5,015 nt of DNA, from positions 1-5,015 of the forward strand of contig CAKSBK010000104.1 of NCBI GenBank assembly GCA_934438035.1, read 5' to 3'. The DNA is from an uncultured Christensenellaceae bacterium. Its GTDB lineage: Bacteria; Bacillota; Clostridia; Christensenellales; Christensenellaceae. How positions within the stretch are numbered: the stretch's first letter is position 1; each line of letters begins with the position of its first letter. Under the pieces are notes generated by a model. The model was not told where the DNA came from and made no database searches. It saw nothing but the letters and a program-made list of their open reading frames with translations. The position numbers were made by a program, and so were the translations under genes. Below, in pieces: positions 1-4,557 of this stretch.

Positions 1-1
1 C

Positions 2-328
2 TGTATACTTGATTTCTTTAAAAGCGAGGGCGTAAATAAAACGCTTGGAAAGCTTTTTGAAAAAGGAGTATGTCCCAAAAGCTACGAAGCCAAGTCCGGT
101 GAGTTTTCCGGGAAAAACGCCGTTATTACAGGCACGCTTGAACGTTTTTCAAGAAAAGAAGCCGCCGACGCGGTTATTGCGGCGGGCGGAAACGTCCAAA
201 GCTCAGTGGGTAAATCGACGGATATTCTTATTGCGGGAAAAAATGCGGGAAGCAAGCTTTCAAAGGCGCAGGCCTTGGGGATAGAGGTGATTTCGGAAGA
301 GGATTTTCTGCGGCTTTTGGGGGTTTAG
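2..328 (+). CDS. ligA: NAD-dependent DNA ligase LigA, C-terminal BRCT end (5' partial)
   Basis: This is the last 108 codons of an NAD+-dependent DNA ligase, the enzyme that seals nicks in replication and repair; its N-terminal adenylation and OB-fold domains lie before the window. The reading frame is open from base 2 to the TAG at 326-328. Fragment residues 1-23 look like the end of the helix-hairpin-helix region. A BRCT domain then fills about residues 33-106: AVITGTLERFSRKEA (40-54), AAGG at 60-63, a serine/valine-rich segment, GKNAGSKLSKAQALG (79-93) and the closing EEDFLRLL (99-106). This pattern is characteristic of bacterial LigA C-termini. The gene ends naturally, so only the 5' side is missing. 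The following gene converges on it with no bases between the two stop codons. An ATG at 45 opens another frame but carries no recognisable protein. The family call is firm. Confidence 0.95.
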   Translation, partial: CILDFFKSEGVNKTLGKLFEKGVCPKSYEAKSGEFSGKNAVITGTLERFSRKEAADAVIAAGGNVQSSVGKSTDILIAGKNAGSKLSKAQALGIEVISEEDFLRLLGV

Positions 329-712
329 TTATTTTACGAGCTTTAAAGAAGCTCTGTCCGTCTTCTTTAATTCTCTTGAAATCCCCTCTAAAATTCTTTC
401 GCAGCGAACCTCGAGCTCGTAAAGAGAATTGCAGTAGTATCTGACGCTTTGTTCGTTTTGCTTTGCGTCGTTCTTTGCTGCCAAAAGTATTTGCTCCGCG
501 CGCTTTTTTGCTTCTTCTATGATAAGCGTTTTGCTTTTTTCTGCGGATAAAATTGCGCGGCTTATTTCTTCCTTTTTTGTTTTGAGTTCGTCTAAATCCT
601 TTTTCAGCAGGGAATTTTCATCCCTTAAGGTTATTATTCTCTCACGCTGTTCTTTTATTACCTGCTCGTAGTCTCTTGCTTTTTGTTCGTATGGAGAAGC
701 GATTTTTTTCAT
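329..712 (-). CDS. small DivIVA-like coiled-coil protein, function unknown
   Basis: This is a 127-residue, highly charged (Lys/Glu/Arg-rich) soluble protein with no signal peptide or membrane segment. Residues 10-60 read as a coiled coil (EQVIKEQRERIITLRDEN, then LLKKDLDELKTKKEEI). Residues 62-90 carry the repeated spacing LIIEEAKKRAEQILLAAKNDA, typical of the second coiled coil of DivIVA/GpsB-type and related 'ATPase' coiled-coil proteins. The usual DivIVA N-terminal membrane-binding segment is not recognisable, so I call it DivIVA-like only. The ATG at 710-712 is preceded by an excellent GGAGGT site (721-726 on this strand) at 8 nt spacing, which fixes the start. The stop at 329-331 abuts the ligA stop. 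It is divergent from alr. By family analogy it may act in cell division, polar organisation or envelope growth, but nothing here proves it. Codon use resembles its neighbours. Confidence 0.8.
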   Translation of the reverse strand: MKKIASPYEQKARDYEQVIKEQRERIITLRDENSLLKKDLDELKTKKEEISRAILSAEKSKTLIIEEAKKRAEQILLAAKNDAKQNEQSVRYYCNSLYELEVRCERILEGISRELKKTDRASLKLVK

Positions 713-720
713 GTGTTAAT

Positions 721-726
721 ACCTCC
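721..726 (-). promoter_or_regulatory. ribosome binding site of the 127-aa coiled-coil gene
   Basis: Read on the minus strand this is GGAGGT, 8 nt upstream of the ATG at 710-712. It is a near-perfect SD sequence and supports both the gene and its start. Confidence 0.85.
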
Positions 727-745
727 GCTGTTGTTCTATACGTAT

Positions 746-776
746 TTTATAATTCTTTTTATAAATTTTTTGTCTA
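746..776 (-). promoter_or_regulatory. candidate sigma-A promoter for the 127-aa coiled-coil gene
   Basis: On the minus strand there is TAGACA (771-776, 5 of 6 to TTGACA) and TATAAA (746-751, 5 of 6 to TATAAT). The spacer is 19 nt, longer than the 17 nt optimum, in very AT-rich DNA. It would give a leader of about 27 nt before the start codon. The position is right for this gene, but AT-rich sequence makes chance matches common. Confidence 0.3.
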
Positions 777-804
777 TTGGCGGTACGATTTGTTGAAAAT
801 ATAG

Positions 805-810
805 TATAAT
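805..810 (+). promoter_or_regulatory. candidate -10 element for alr
   Basis: A perfect TATAAT lies 42 nt before the proposed alr start at 852, which would place transcription start near 817 and give a leader of about 35 nt. I find no good -35 box at 16-18 nt (the bases there read about GGTACG) and no TG extension, so the promoter is weak, activator-dependent or coincidental. Confidence 0.4.
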
Positions 811-839
811 TTATGTCGGAAAATAAATTAATTTGAAAC

Positions 840-845
840 GGGGAT
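840..845 (+). promoter_or_regulatory. SD site deciding the alr start at ATT 852
   Basis: AAACGGGGATGATC (837-850) is a degenerate copy of the extended SD AAGGAGGTGATC. Its G4 core (840-843) lies 8 nt before the ATT at 852, a normal spacing. The same core touches the ATG at 844, which is out of frame with alr, so that ATG cannot be served by this SD and seems to be an accidental part of it. Confidence 0.55.
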
Positions 846-851
846 GATCTT

Positions 852-1949
852 ATTCTTAGAAGAACGTATGCAAGAGTTGATCTTGACGCAATTAAAAGAA
901 ATATAGAGCTTTTGAAAAAATGCGCAGGCACGGATGTAATGGCGGTTGTTAAAGCGGACGCTTACGGCCACGGCGTAAAGGAAGTTTCTTTGGCGGCGTA
1001 TGATACCGGAGTAAGAAATTTTGCCGTAGCCACTCCGGAAGAAGCGCTGGAGCTTAGAAGTTATATTAAAGACGGAGTTATACTTATTTTATCCGGCGTT
1101 GAGAGGCCGGCTTATGAAAAACTTATATCCGCCGACATCACCGTTACGGTTTATACGGAAGAGCAGATTTTGATTCTCGACGAGGAAGCGAAAAAGCTCA
1201 ATAAAACGGCGAAAGCTCACCTGAAAATAGACACGGGAATGGGAAGAATAGGTTTAAGAACAGATGAAGAGCTCGACTGCGTTTTAGCCGCTTTAAAGAA
1301 AGCCTCTAACGTAAATTTAACGGGCATGTTTACACATTTTGCCACCGCGGACGAAACCGATAAGAGCTTTACGCAAAAACAGTTTATGCGCTTTTTATCT
1401 GCGGTAAACGCCGTTAAAAGCGCAGGGTTTAACGTGATTTGCCACGCTTCAAACAGTGCCGCAACAATTTGGCAGGACAAAAAAATGCACCTTGATATGT
1501 GCAGGATGGGCATTTCCATGTACGGATATCCGCCGTCTTTTGACGTTGATATGAAAAATTGCCCCGTTAAGCCGGCAATGAGCTTATATAGCTATATTAC
1601 GCATATTAAAACAATTAATCCGGGTGAAACCGTAAGCTACGGAAGAATATTCACCGCGGAGAAAGAGACGAAAATCGCAACGGTGGCGATAGGCTATGCC
1701 GACGGATACAGAAGAGCGCTTTCAGGAAAAGCAATAGGCTTTGTTAACGGAAAGAAAGTGCGCCAGGTCGGAAGAGTGTGCATGGACCAAATAATGTTTG
1801 ACGTTACCGACGTTTCCGCTAACGAGGGAGACGAGATTTTGCTTATGGGAGAGGGCTTTAACGCCGACGACATGGCTAAAATTTCGGGAACCATAAGCTA
1901 TGAAATACTTTGCGGAATAAGTAAAAGAGTATATAGGATATATACCTGA
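852..1949 (+). CDS. alr: alanine racemase, probable ATT start
   Basis: This is a PLP-dependent cytosolic alanine racemase that makes D-alanine for peptidoglycan. From ATT 852 it is 365 residues, close to the family's usual 370-390. It opens as LRRTYARVDLDAIKRNIELL, the classic first strand and helix of the family. The PLP-binding lysine is K34 in AVVKADAYGHG. MGRIGLR, THFATAD, CHASNSAA and CRMGISMYG follow in family order. The second catalytic base is the tyrosine of IGYADGY (Y282, codon 1695-1697), followed by GRVCMDQIMFDV in the C-terminal beta domain. The end, YEILCGISKRVYRIY, is typical. No ATG, GTG or TTG exists in frame between the stop at 834-836 and a TTG at 912. Starting at that TTG would remove the conserved first 20 residues and has no good SD. 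It closes with TGA. Function is firm; the start is inferred from homology and SD placement. Confidence 0.93.
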   Translation: MLRRTYARVDLDAIKRNIELLKKCAGTDVMAVVKADAYGHGVKEVSLAAYDTGVRNFAVATPEEALELRSYIKDGVILILSGVERPAYEKLISADITVTVYTEEQILILDEEAKKLNKTAKAHLKIDTGMGRIGLRTDEELDCVLAALKKASNVNLTGMFTHFATADETDKSFTQKQFMRFLSAVNAVKSAGFNVICHASNSAATIWQDKKMHLDMCRMGISMYGYPPSFDVDMKNCPVKPAMSLYSYITHIKTINPGETVSYGRIFTAEKETKIATVAIGYADGYRRALSGKAIGFVNGKKVRQVGRVCMDQIMFDVTDVSANEGDEILLMGEGFNADDMAKISGTISYEILCGISKRVYRIYT

Positions 1950-1953
1950 TTTT

Positions 1954-1974
1954 ATAAAAGTGCTTTACTTTTAT
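1954..1974 (+). terminator. AT-rich hairpin after alr, possible weak terminator
   Basis: ATAAAAGT (1954-1961) and ACTTTTAT (1967-1974) form a perfect 8-bp stem with a 5-nt loop, starting 4 nt after the alr stop. The stem has only two G-C pairs and the next bases are CACTCT rather than a T tract. It is a poor intrinsic terminator and may only protect the mRNA end or partly attenuate read-through into rsmD. Confidence 0.35.
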
Positions 1975-1998
1975 CACTCTAACATTTAAAATAAACTA

Positions 1999-2004
1999 TA
2001 GGAG
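1999..2004 (+). promoter_or_regulatory. ribosome binding site fixing the TTG start of rsmD
   Basis: TAGGAG lies 8 nt before TTG 2013. There is no ATG nearby in this frame, and the RsmD signature RIIAGKAKG begins at the second codon, so the TTG start is well supported. Confidence 0.8.
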
Positions 2005-2012
2005 TAATTATT

Positions 2013-2546
2013 TTGAGGATTATTGCCGGAAAAGCAAAAGGAAAAAGCATATCTGCGCCGGAAGGGCTTTTAACCCGTCCAACTGCGGACAAAGCGCGGG
2101 AGGCAATTTTCGGCTCGCTGCAATTTGAGATTCCGGAAGCGAGGGTGCTCGATATATTCGCAGGCTCGGGAGCTATGGGAATCGAGGCGCTTTCAAGAGG
2201 CGCTAAAGAGGCGGTTTTTATAGATAATTCGCGCGCCGCTTGCCAATGCATAAAGAATAATCTTTTATGCTGCGGCTTTTCGTCAAAAATAATATCGAAG
2301 GATTTTATTTCCGCTTTAACCGAGCTTAACGGAGAGTTTGATTTTATATTTGCGGATCCGCCGTATAAATCGGGTTATTATCAGACGGTTGTCGATAAAA
2401 TAATCGAAAACAAACTGCTAAAGGAGTCGGGGAAGCTTGTTTTGGAGCACGACGGAAGCATATCGGTTACAGGCGTTAAGGTTTTAAAAGAAAAAAGATA
2501 CGGAAAGGCGCATGTTACCGTATGTGCGCTTGAGGAAAACAGGTAA
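2013..2546 (+). CDS. rsmD: 16S rRNA (guanine(966)-N(2))-methyltransferase RsmD
   Basis: This 177-residue SAM-dependent enzyme methylates N2 of G966 in 16S rRNA during 30S assembly (YlbH in Bacillus). It begins with RIIAGKAKG, followed by the family signature TRPTADKAREAIF (21-33). The SAM-binding motif I is VLDIFAGSGAMGIEALSRGA (45-64), with the acidic residue after motif II in VFIDN (68-72). The catalytic (D/N)PPY motif is FADPPY (113-118). Length is normal for the family. The start is TTG at 2013, supported by TAGGAG (1999-2004) 8 nt upstream and by the conserved N-terminus beginning right there. Its TAA overlaps the coaD ATG by one base (TAATG), implying translational coupling. The rsmD-coaD pair is one of the most conserved gene pairs in Firmicutes. 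Whether it is read through from alr, 63 nt upstream, or has its own promoter is unclear. Confidence 0.95.
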   Translation: MRIIAGKAKGKSISAPEGLLTRPTADKAREAIFGSLQFEIPEARVLDIFAGSGAMGIEALSRGAKEAVFIDNSRAACQCIKNNLLCCGFSSKIISKDFISALTELNGEFDFIFADPPYKSGYYQTVVDKIIENKLLKESGKLVLEHDGSISVTGVKVLKEKRYGKAHVTVCALEENR

Positions 2547-3001
2547 TGAAATACGTTTTTTCCGGCAGCTTTGACCCGGTTACAAACGGTCATATCGAAA
2601 TAATAAGAAGAGCGGCGCTGCTTTGTGACGAGCTTGTTGTATGTGTCTTTAAAAATAATAAAAAAAAGTACAGATACGACTCTGACAAACGCAAAAAAAT
2701 GCTCGAGCTTGCAACAGAAAATATTGCAAACGTATCAGTGGACGTTTTTTCGGGACTTCTTGCCGATTATTGCAAGAGTACGGGCGCAAACGCCGTTGTA
2801 AGAGGGTTAAGAGATTTTAAAGATTTTGAATACGAGCGCGAAATGGCGCTTGTTAATTACTGCAAATTAGGTGTGGATACCGTTTTTTTGATATCCGACC
2901 CCAAAATGTCGTTTATCAGCTCTTCAAGCGTTAGAGAGCTGTTAGAGTTTGGTTCCGACGTAAAAGGGTTAGTGCCTGAAATAATACTGGATATTCTTTA
3001 A
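2546..3001 (+). CDS. coaD: phosphopantetheine adenylyltransferase CoaD
   Basis: CoaD (PPAT, YlbI in Bacillus) transfers AMP from ATP to 4'-phosphopantetheine, giving dephospho-CoA, the penultimate step of CoA synthesis, in the cytosol as a hexamer. The 151-residue protein is slightly shorter than the usual ~160. The nucleotidyltransferase motif is GSFDPVTNGH (7-16), whose TNGH is the T/HxGH signature with catalytic H16. VVRGLRDFKDFEYE (84-97) is the family substrate-binding segment, and ISSSSVRELL (124-133) is the ISSTxIR-like ATP-binding motif. The usual YPGSFDP is FSGSFDP here, a mild variation. The ATG overlaps the rsmD stop by one base, and GAGGA (2532-2536), inside rsmD, is the likely SD. 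The stop TAA supplies the first A of the next gene's SD. It is the middle gene of a three-gene operon. Confidence 0.96.
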   Translation: MKYVFSGSFDPVTNGHIEIIRRAALLCDELVVCVFKNNKKKYRYDSDKRKKMLELATENIANVSVDVFSGLLADYCKSTGANAVVRGLRDFKDFEYEREMALVNYCKLGVDTVFLISDPKMSFISSSSVRELLEFGSDVKGLVPEIILDIL

Positions 3002-3008
3002 GGAGGAG
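3001..3008 (+). promoter_or_regulatory. strong ribosome binding site overlapping the coaD stop
   Basis: AGGAGGAG begins at the last base of the coaD stop and lies 5-7 nt before GTG 3014. It is the best SD in the window and argues that the GTG is the true start and that the 154-aa protein is well expressed relative to coaD. Confidence 0.85.
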
Positions 3009-3013
3009 ATAAA

Positions 3014-3478
3014 GTGGAAAAGGGTAAGGTTTACGGTTATATTGATGAACTCATGGAGGTTTTAAACGAATCCAAAACCAATATGCTTTCTAAATATAAG
3101 TCTGTTGACCCTGTTATAATACAGGAAATAATTGAAGACATTAAAAAAGCAATGGACGATGAATTTGAGCATTCAAGAGAGATTGAAGCTCAGCGTGACC
3201 AGATATTAAAAGCGGCGCAGACGCGCGCAAACGAAATAGTTAGAGATGCTAACATGCAGGCGGCAAAGCTTGTTGACGAAAATGCGATTACGCTAAGCGC
3301 AAGAGAAAAAGCGACAAAAATGCTGGAAAAGGCGCATGCCGAGGCTAAAGCCGTAAGAGACGGAGCAAACTCTTATGCGGCGGATATTTTTGCAGACCTT
3401 GAGGATTATTACAAGGAAAGCCTTGAACTCGTTAAAGAAAACAAGCTGAGCTTAAGAGGAAAAATGGGAGAAAAGTAA
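3014..3478 (+). CDS. coiled-coil protein of the coaD-ylbJ neighbourhood, function unknown
   Basis: This is a 154-residue acidic soluble protein without signal peptide or membrane segment. Residues 4-30 (VYGYIDELMEVLNESKTNML) form a short amphipathic helix. VDPVIIQEIIEDIKKAMDDE (31-50) is a second helical segment. Residues 57-125 are a long coiled coil with repeated Ile/Leu-x3-Ala spacing: IEAQRDQILKAAQTRANEIV, AAKLVDENAITLSAREKATK, MLEKAHAEAKAVRDGA. The tail (SYAADIFADLEDYYKESLEL) is also helical. This layout is common among Clostridia proteins between coaD and ylbJ, often labelled 'ATPase', 'V-type ATPase subunit H-like' or DivIVA-like. I see no nucleotide-binding motif, so an ATPase label is not supported here. 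The GTG start has a perfect SD. It is the last gene of the rsmD operon, and its last 27 nt overlap the end of ylbJ on the other strand. It shares its coiled-coil pattern with the 127-aa protein at 329-712, without clear sequence identity. Confidence 0.85.
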   Translation: MEKGKVYGYIDELMEVLNESKTNMLSKYKSVDPVIIQEIIEDIKKAMDDEFEHSREIEAQRDQILKAAQTRANEIVRDANMQAAKLVDENAITLSAREKATKMLEKAHAEAKAVRDGANSYAADIFADLEDYYKESLELVKENKLSLRGKMGEK

Positions 3479-3500
3479 GCCTTTTTTCTTTGCTCTTAAG
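3451..3500. terminator. 50-nt hairpin over the convergent gene ends, possible bidirectional terminator
   Basis: CTTAAGAG (3451-3458) is the exact reverse complement of CTCTTAAG (3493-3500). Nested inside, GGGAGAAAAG (3466-3475) can pair with CTTTTTTCTT (3481-3490) as a 10-bp stem with three G-U pairs and the 5-nt loop TAAGC. The outer arm contains the ylbJ stop (3452-3454, minus strand) and the inner loop region contains the stop of the 154-aa gene (3476-3478). The T-rich 3' arm of the inner stem resembles a plus-strand terminator. On the minus strand, a loose T-rich stretch follows the outer arm. There is no clean T tract after the outer stem, so the terminator role is inference. Confidence 0.45.
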
Positions 3501-4480
3501 AATAATAGAAGCACTGTTGATGCAAAAAATACGAGCGGTATTAAATATAACAGTTTTTTGCCGGGAAGAGCGATTCCTCCGAAAACGTTTTTAACCGGCG
3601 GGAAAATCAAAAAAAGAACATAAGTTATTAAAGCGGACGATATGCCTGTTAATACCTTTACGGGCAAAAGTCCGCTTATTTTTATACCGTATTCTTTTGC
3701 AGTGCTGTAAGTTTGACAATATACGTTAAGTCCCCCGAAGGACGCCGCAAAGCTTGCAAATATGAGATTAAGGGGAAAGTTAAGCTTACAGGCGTTTTTT
3801 GAGCCTGTTGTTAAATCAAAAAGGCAGGATACGGCGGCTTTGATTATTTCATAATGCTCGCATTTATAAAAAGGCAAAAGAAAAACTTCCGTTAATACAG
3901 AAAAAAACACAGTAAAGCCGAGTATTTTAAGCATGGCGTTAAGAGCGGTAACTACGGAAGAGGTGAAAATTTCAAAAAACGTGCATTTTTCCTGCATGCC
4001 GACGGCTTCATTTACCGATGCTTTAGGGAACTTTTTTAATAAAATAATCGCCGACGCGAAAGAGGTTAAGTAACACGGGATTATAATATAAGGAATTAAA
4101 GAAAGGTCATGAAGCATTCCCGAGCATAAAGCGCATATAATAAACGACGGGCCGCAGACGCTTGTTGCGTTTATCAGTTTTTGAGCGGCTTTTCGGTCAA
4201 GCGTTTTTTTCATATAAAGCCCGCCCGCAATATGTGCGCCGTTCGGATATCCGCTTACAAGAGAAAGTATATATACAATAAAGAGGTTTGCTCCTTTTTT
4301 GCCTGACAAAATCCCGCTTTTTGTGAGCATAACCGCAGCGGCGCAGCAGGGGAGGAGAGAGGGAACAAGAACATTAAGCCACATATCGCAGGCTTCTTTT
4401 GCGCCAAAAGCCGCTTCGGCGGGAAATAAAAGTATAAGTATTATAAATAATATTGAAAACAGACCTGTCGTTGCGTTCAT
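3452..4480 (-). CDS. ylbJ: YlbJ-like sporulation integral membrane protein
   Basis: This is a 342-residue polytopic membrane protein. In Bacillus subtilis YlbJ is a mother-cell (sigma-E) protein needed for heat-resistant spores; the family has nucleoside-recognition/Gate-type domains and its substrate is unknown. Hydrophobic segments fall at about 5-24, 36-54, 66-78, 108-122, 128-148, 183-203, 236-258, 277-296 and 309-328. Family signatures are WLNVLVPSLLP (34-44), SGYPNGAHIAGG (76-87), NATSVCGPSFI (104-114), LTTGSKNA (223-230) and FGGLNVYCQ (248-256). Two similar halves with SGYPxG and FGGLxxxxQ are typical. Length is slightly short of the usual ~400, with no visible break. ATG 4478-4480 has GGAG (4489-4492) at 8 nt spacing. 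The gene faces the rsmD-coaD operon, overlaps its last gene by 27 nt, and is divergent from the patatin gene. Clear homologue; biochemical role unknown. Confidence 0.88.
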   Translation of the reverse strand: MNATTGLFSILFIILILLFPAEAAFGAKEACDMWLNVLVPSLLPCCAAAVMLTKSGILSGKKGANLFIVYILSLVSGYPNGAHIAGGLYMKKTLDRKAAQKLINATSVCGPSFIICALCSGMLHDLSLIPYIIIPCYLTSFASAIILLKKFPKASVNEAVGMQEKCTFFEIFTSSVVTALNAMLKILGFTVFFSVLTEVFLLPFYKCEHYEIIKAAVSCLFDLTTGSKNACKLNFPLNLIFASFAASFGGLNVYCQTYSTAKEYGIKISGLLPVKVLTGISSALITYVLFLIFPPVKNVFGGIALPGKKLLYLIPLVFFASTVLLLFLRAKKKGLLFSHFSS

Positions 4481-4488
4481 TTTATATA

Positions 4489-4492
4489 CTCC
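4489..4492 (-). promoter_or_regulatory. ribosome binding site of ylbJ
   Basis: On the minus strand this reads GGAG, 8 nt upstream of the ATG at 4478-4480, in a context CGGAGTATATAAA. It fits the start that gives a complete first membrane helix. Confidence 0.7.
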
Positions 4493-4497
4493 GTATA

Positions 4498-4525
4498 ATT
4501 GTTTTGAAATAATTGCAATATATGA
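4498..4525 (-). promoter_or_regulatory. weak sigma-E-like match upstream of ylbJ
   Basis: On the minus strand TCATATA (4519-4525) and AAAACAAT (4498-4505) are 13 nt apart and resemble the sigma-E pattern of B. subtilis (KMATATT, then CATACAAT). Mother-cell expression would fit ylbJ. Against it, the predicted transcript start would fall at about 4491, inside the SD, and the DNA is very AT-rich. It overlaps the opposing sigma-A promoter almost completely. Confidence 0.2.
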
Positions 4526-4531
4526 TATAAT
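4504..4531 (+). promoter_or_regulatory. sigma-A promoter of the patatin-like gene
   Basis: TTGAAA (4504-4509) and a perfect TATAAT (4526-4531) are separated by 16 nt, and TGA directly before the -10 (4523-4525) makes it an extended -10 (TGn). Transcription would start near 4538, just before the GGAGGG (4542-4547) SD, giving a leader of about 20 nt. It is the most convincing promoter in the window, so the patatin-like gene is expected to be expressed in growing cells. Confidence 0.75.
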
Positions 4532-4557
4532 GATTTTATTCGGAGGGCTTTGTTCTT

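Noticed and set aside
813..836. ATG 813 is in frame with alr but followed by TGA at 834-836, which could hint at stop-codon recoding.
   Set aside because: It has no SD, sits only 2 nt after the TATAAT and so before the expected transcript start, and alr itself ends with TGA. Alr proteins do not normally carry such an extension.
844..906. A 20-codon reading frame (ATG 844 to TAG 904-906) overlapping the start of alr, as a leader peptide.
   Set aside because: The ATG lies directly against the GGGG SD core with no spacing, no other SD serves it, and the peptide has no regulatory pattern such as runs of one amino acid.
1217..1519. Minus-strand open frame inside alr.
   Set aside because: It is antisense to conserved racemase motifs and has no independent support.
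912..1949. TTG 912 as the start of alr.
   Set aside because: It would delete the conserved first strand and helix (RTYARVDLDAIKRNI) that are clearly encoded just upstream in the same frame, and it has no convincing SD.
1964..1992. TTTACT-17-TAAAAT as an rsmD promoter.
   Set aside because: The -35 matches only 4 of 6 and overlaps the hairpin arm, the transcript would start at the SD, and such matches are expected by chance in this AT-rich gap.
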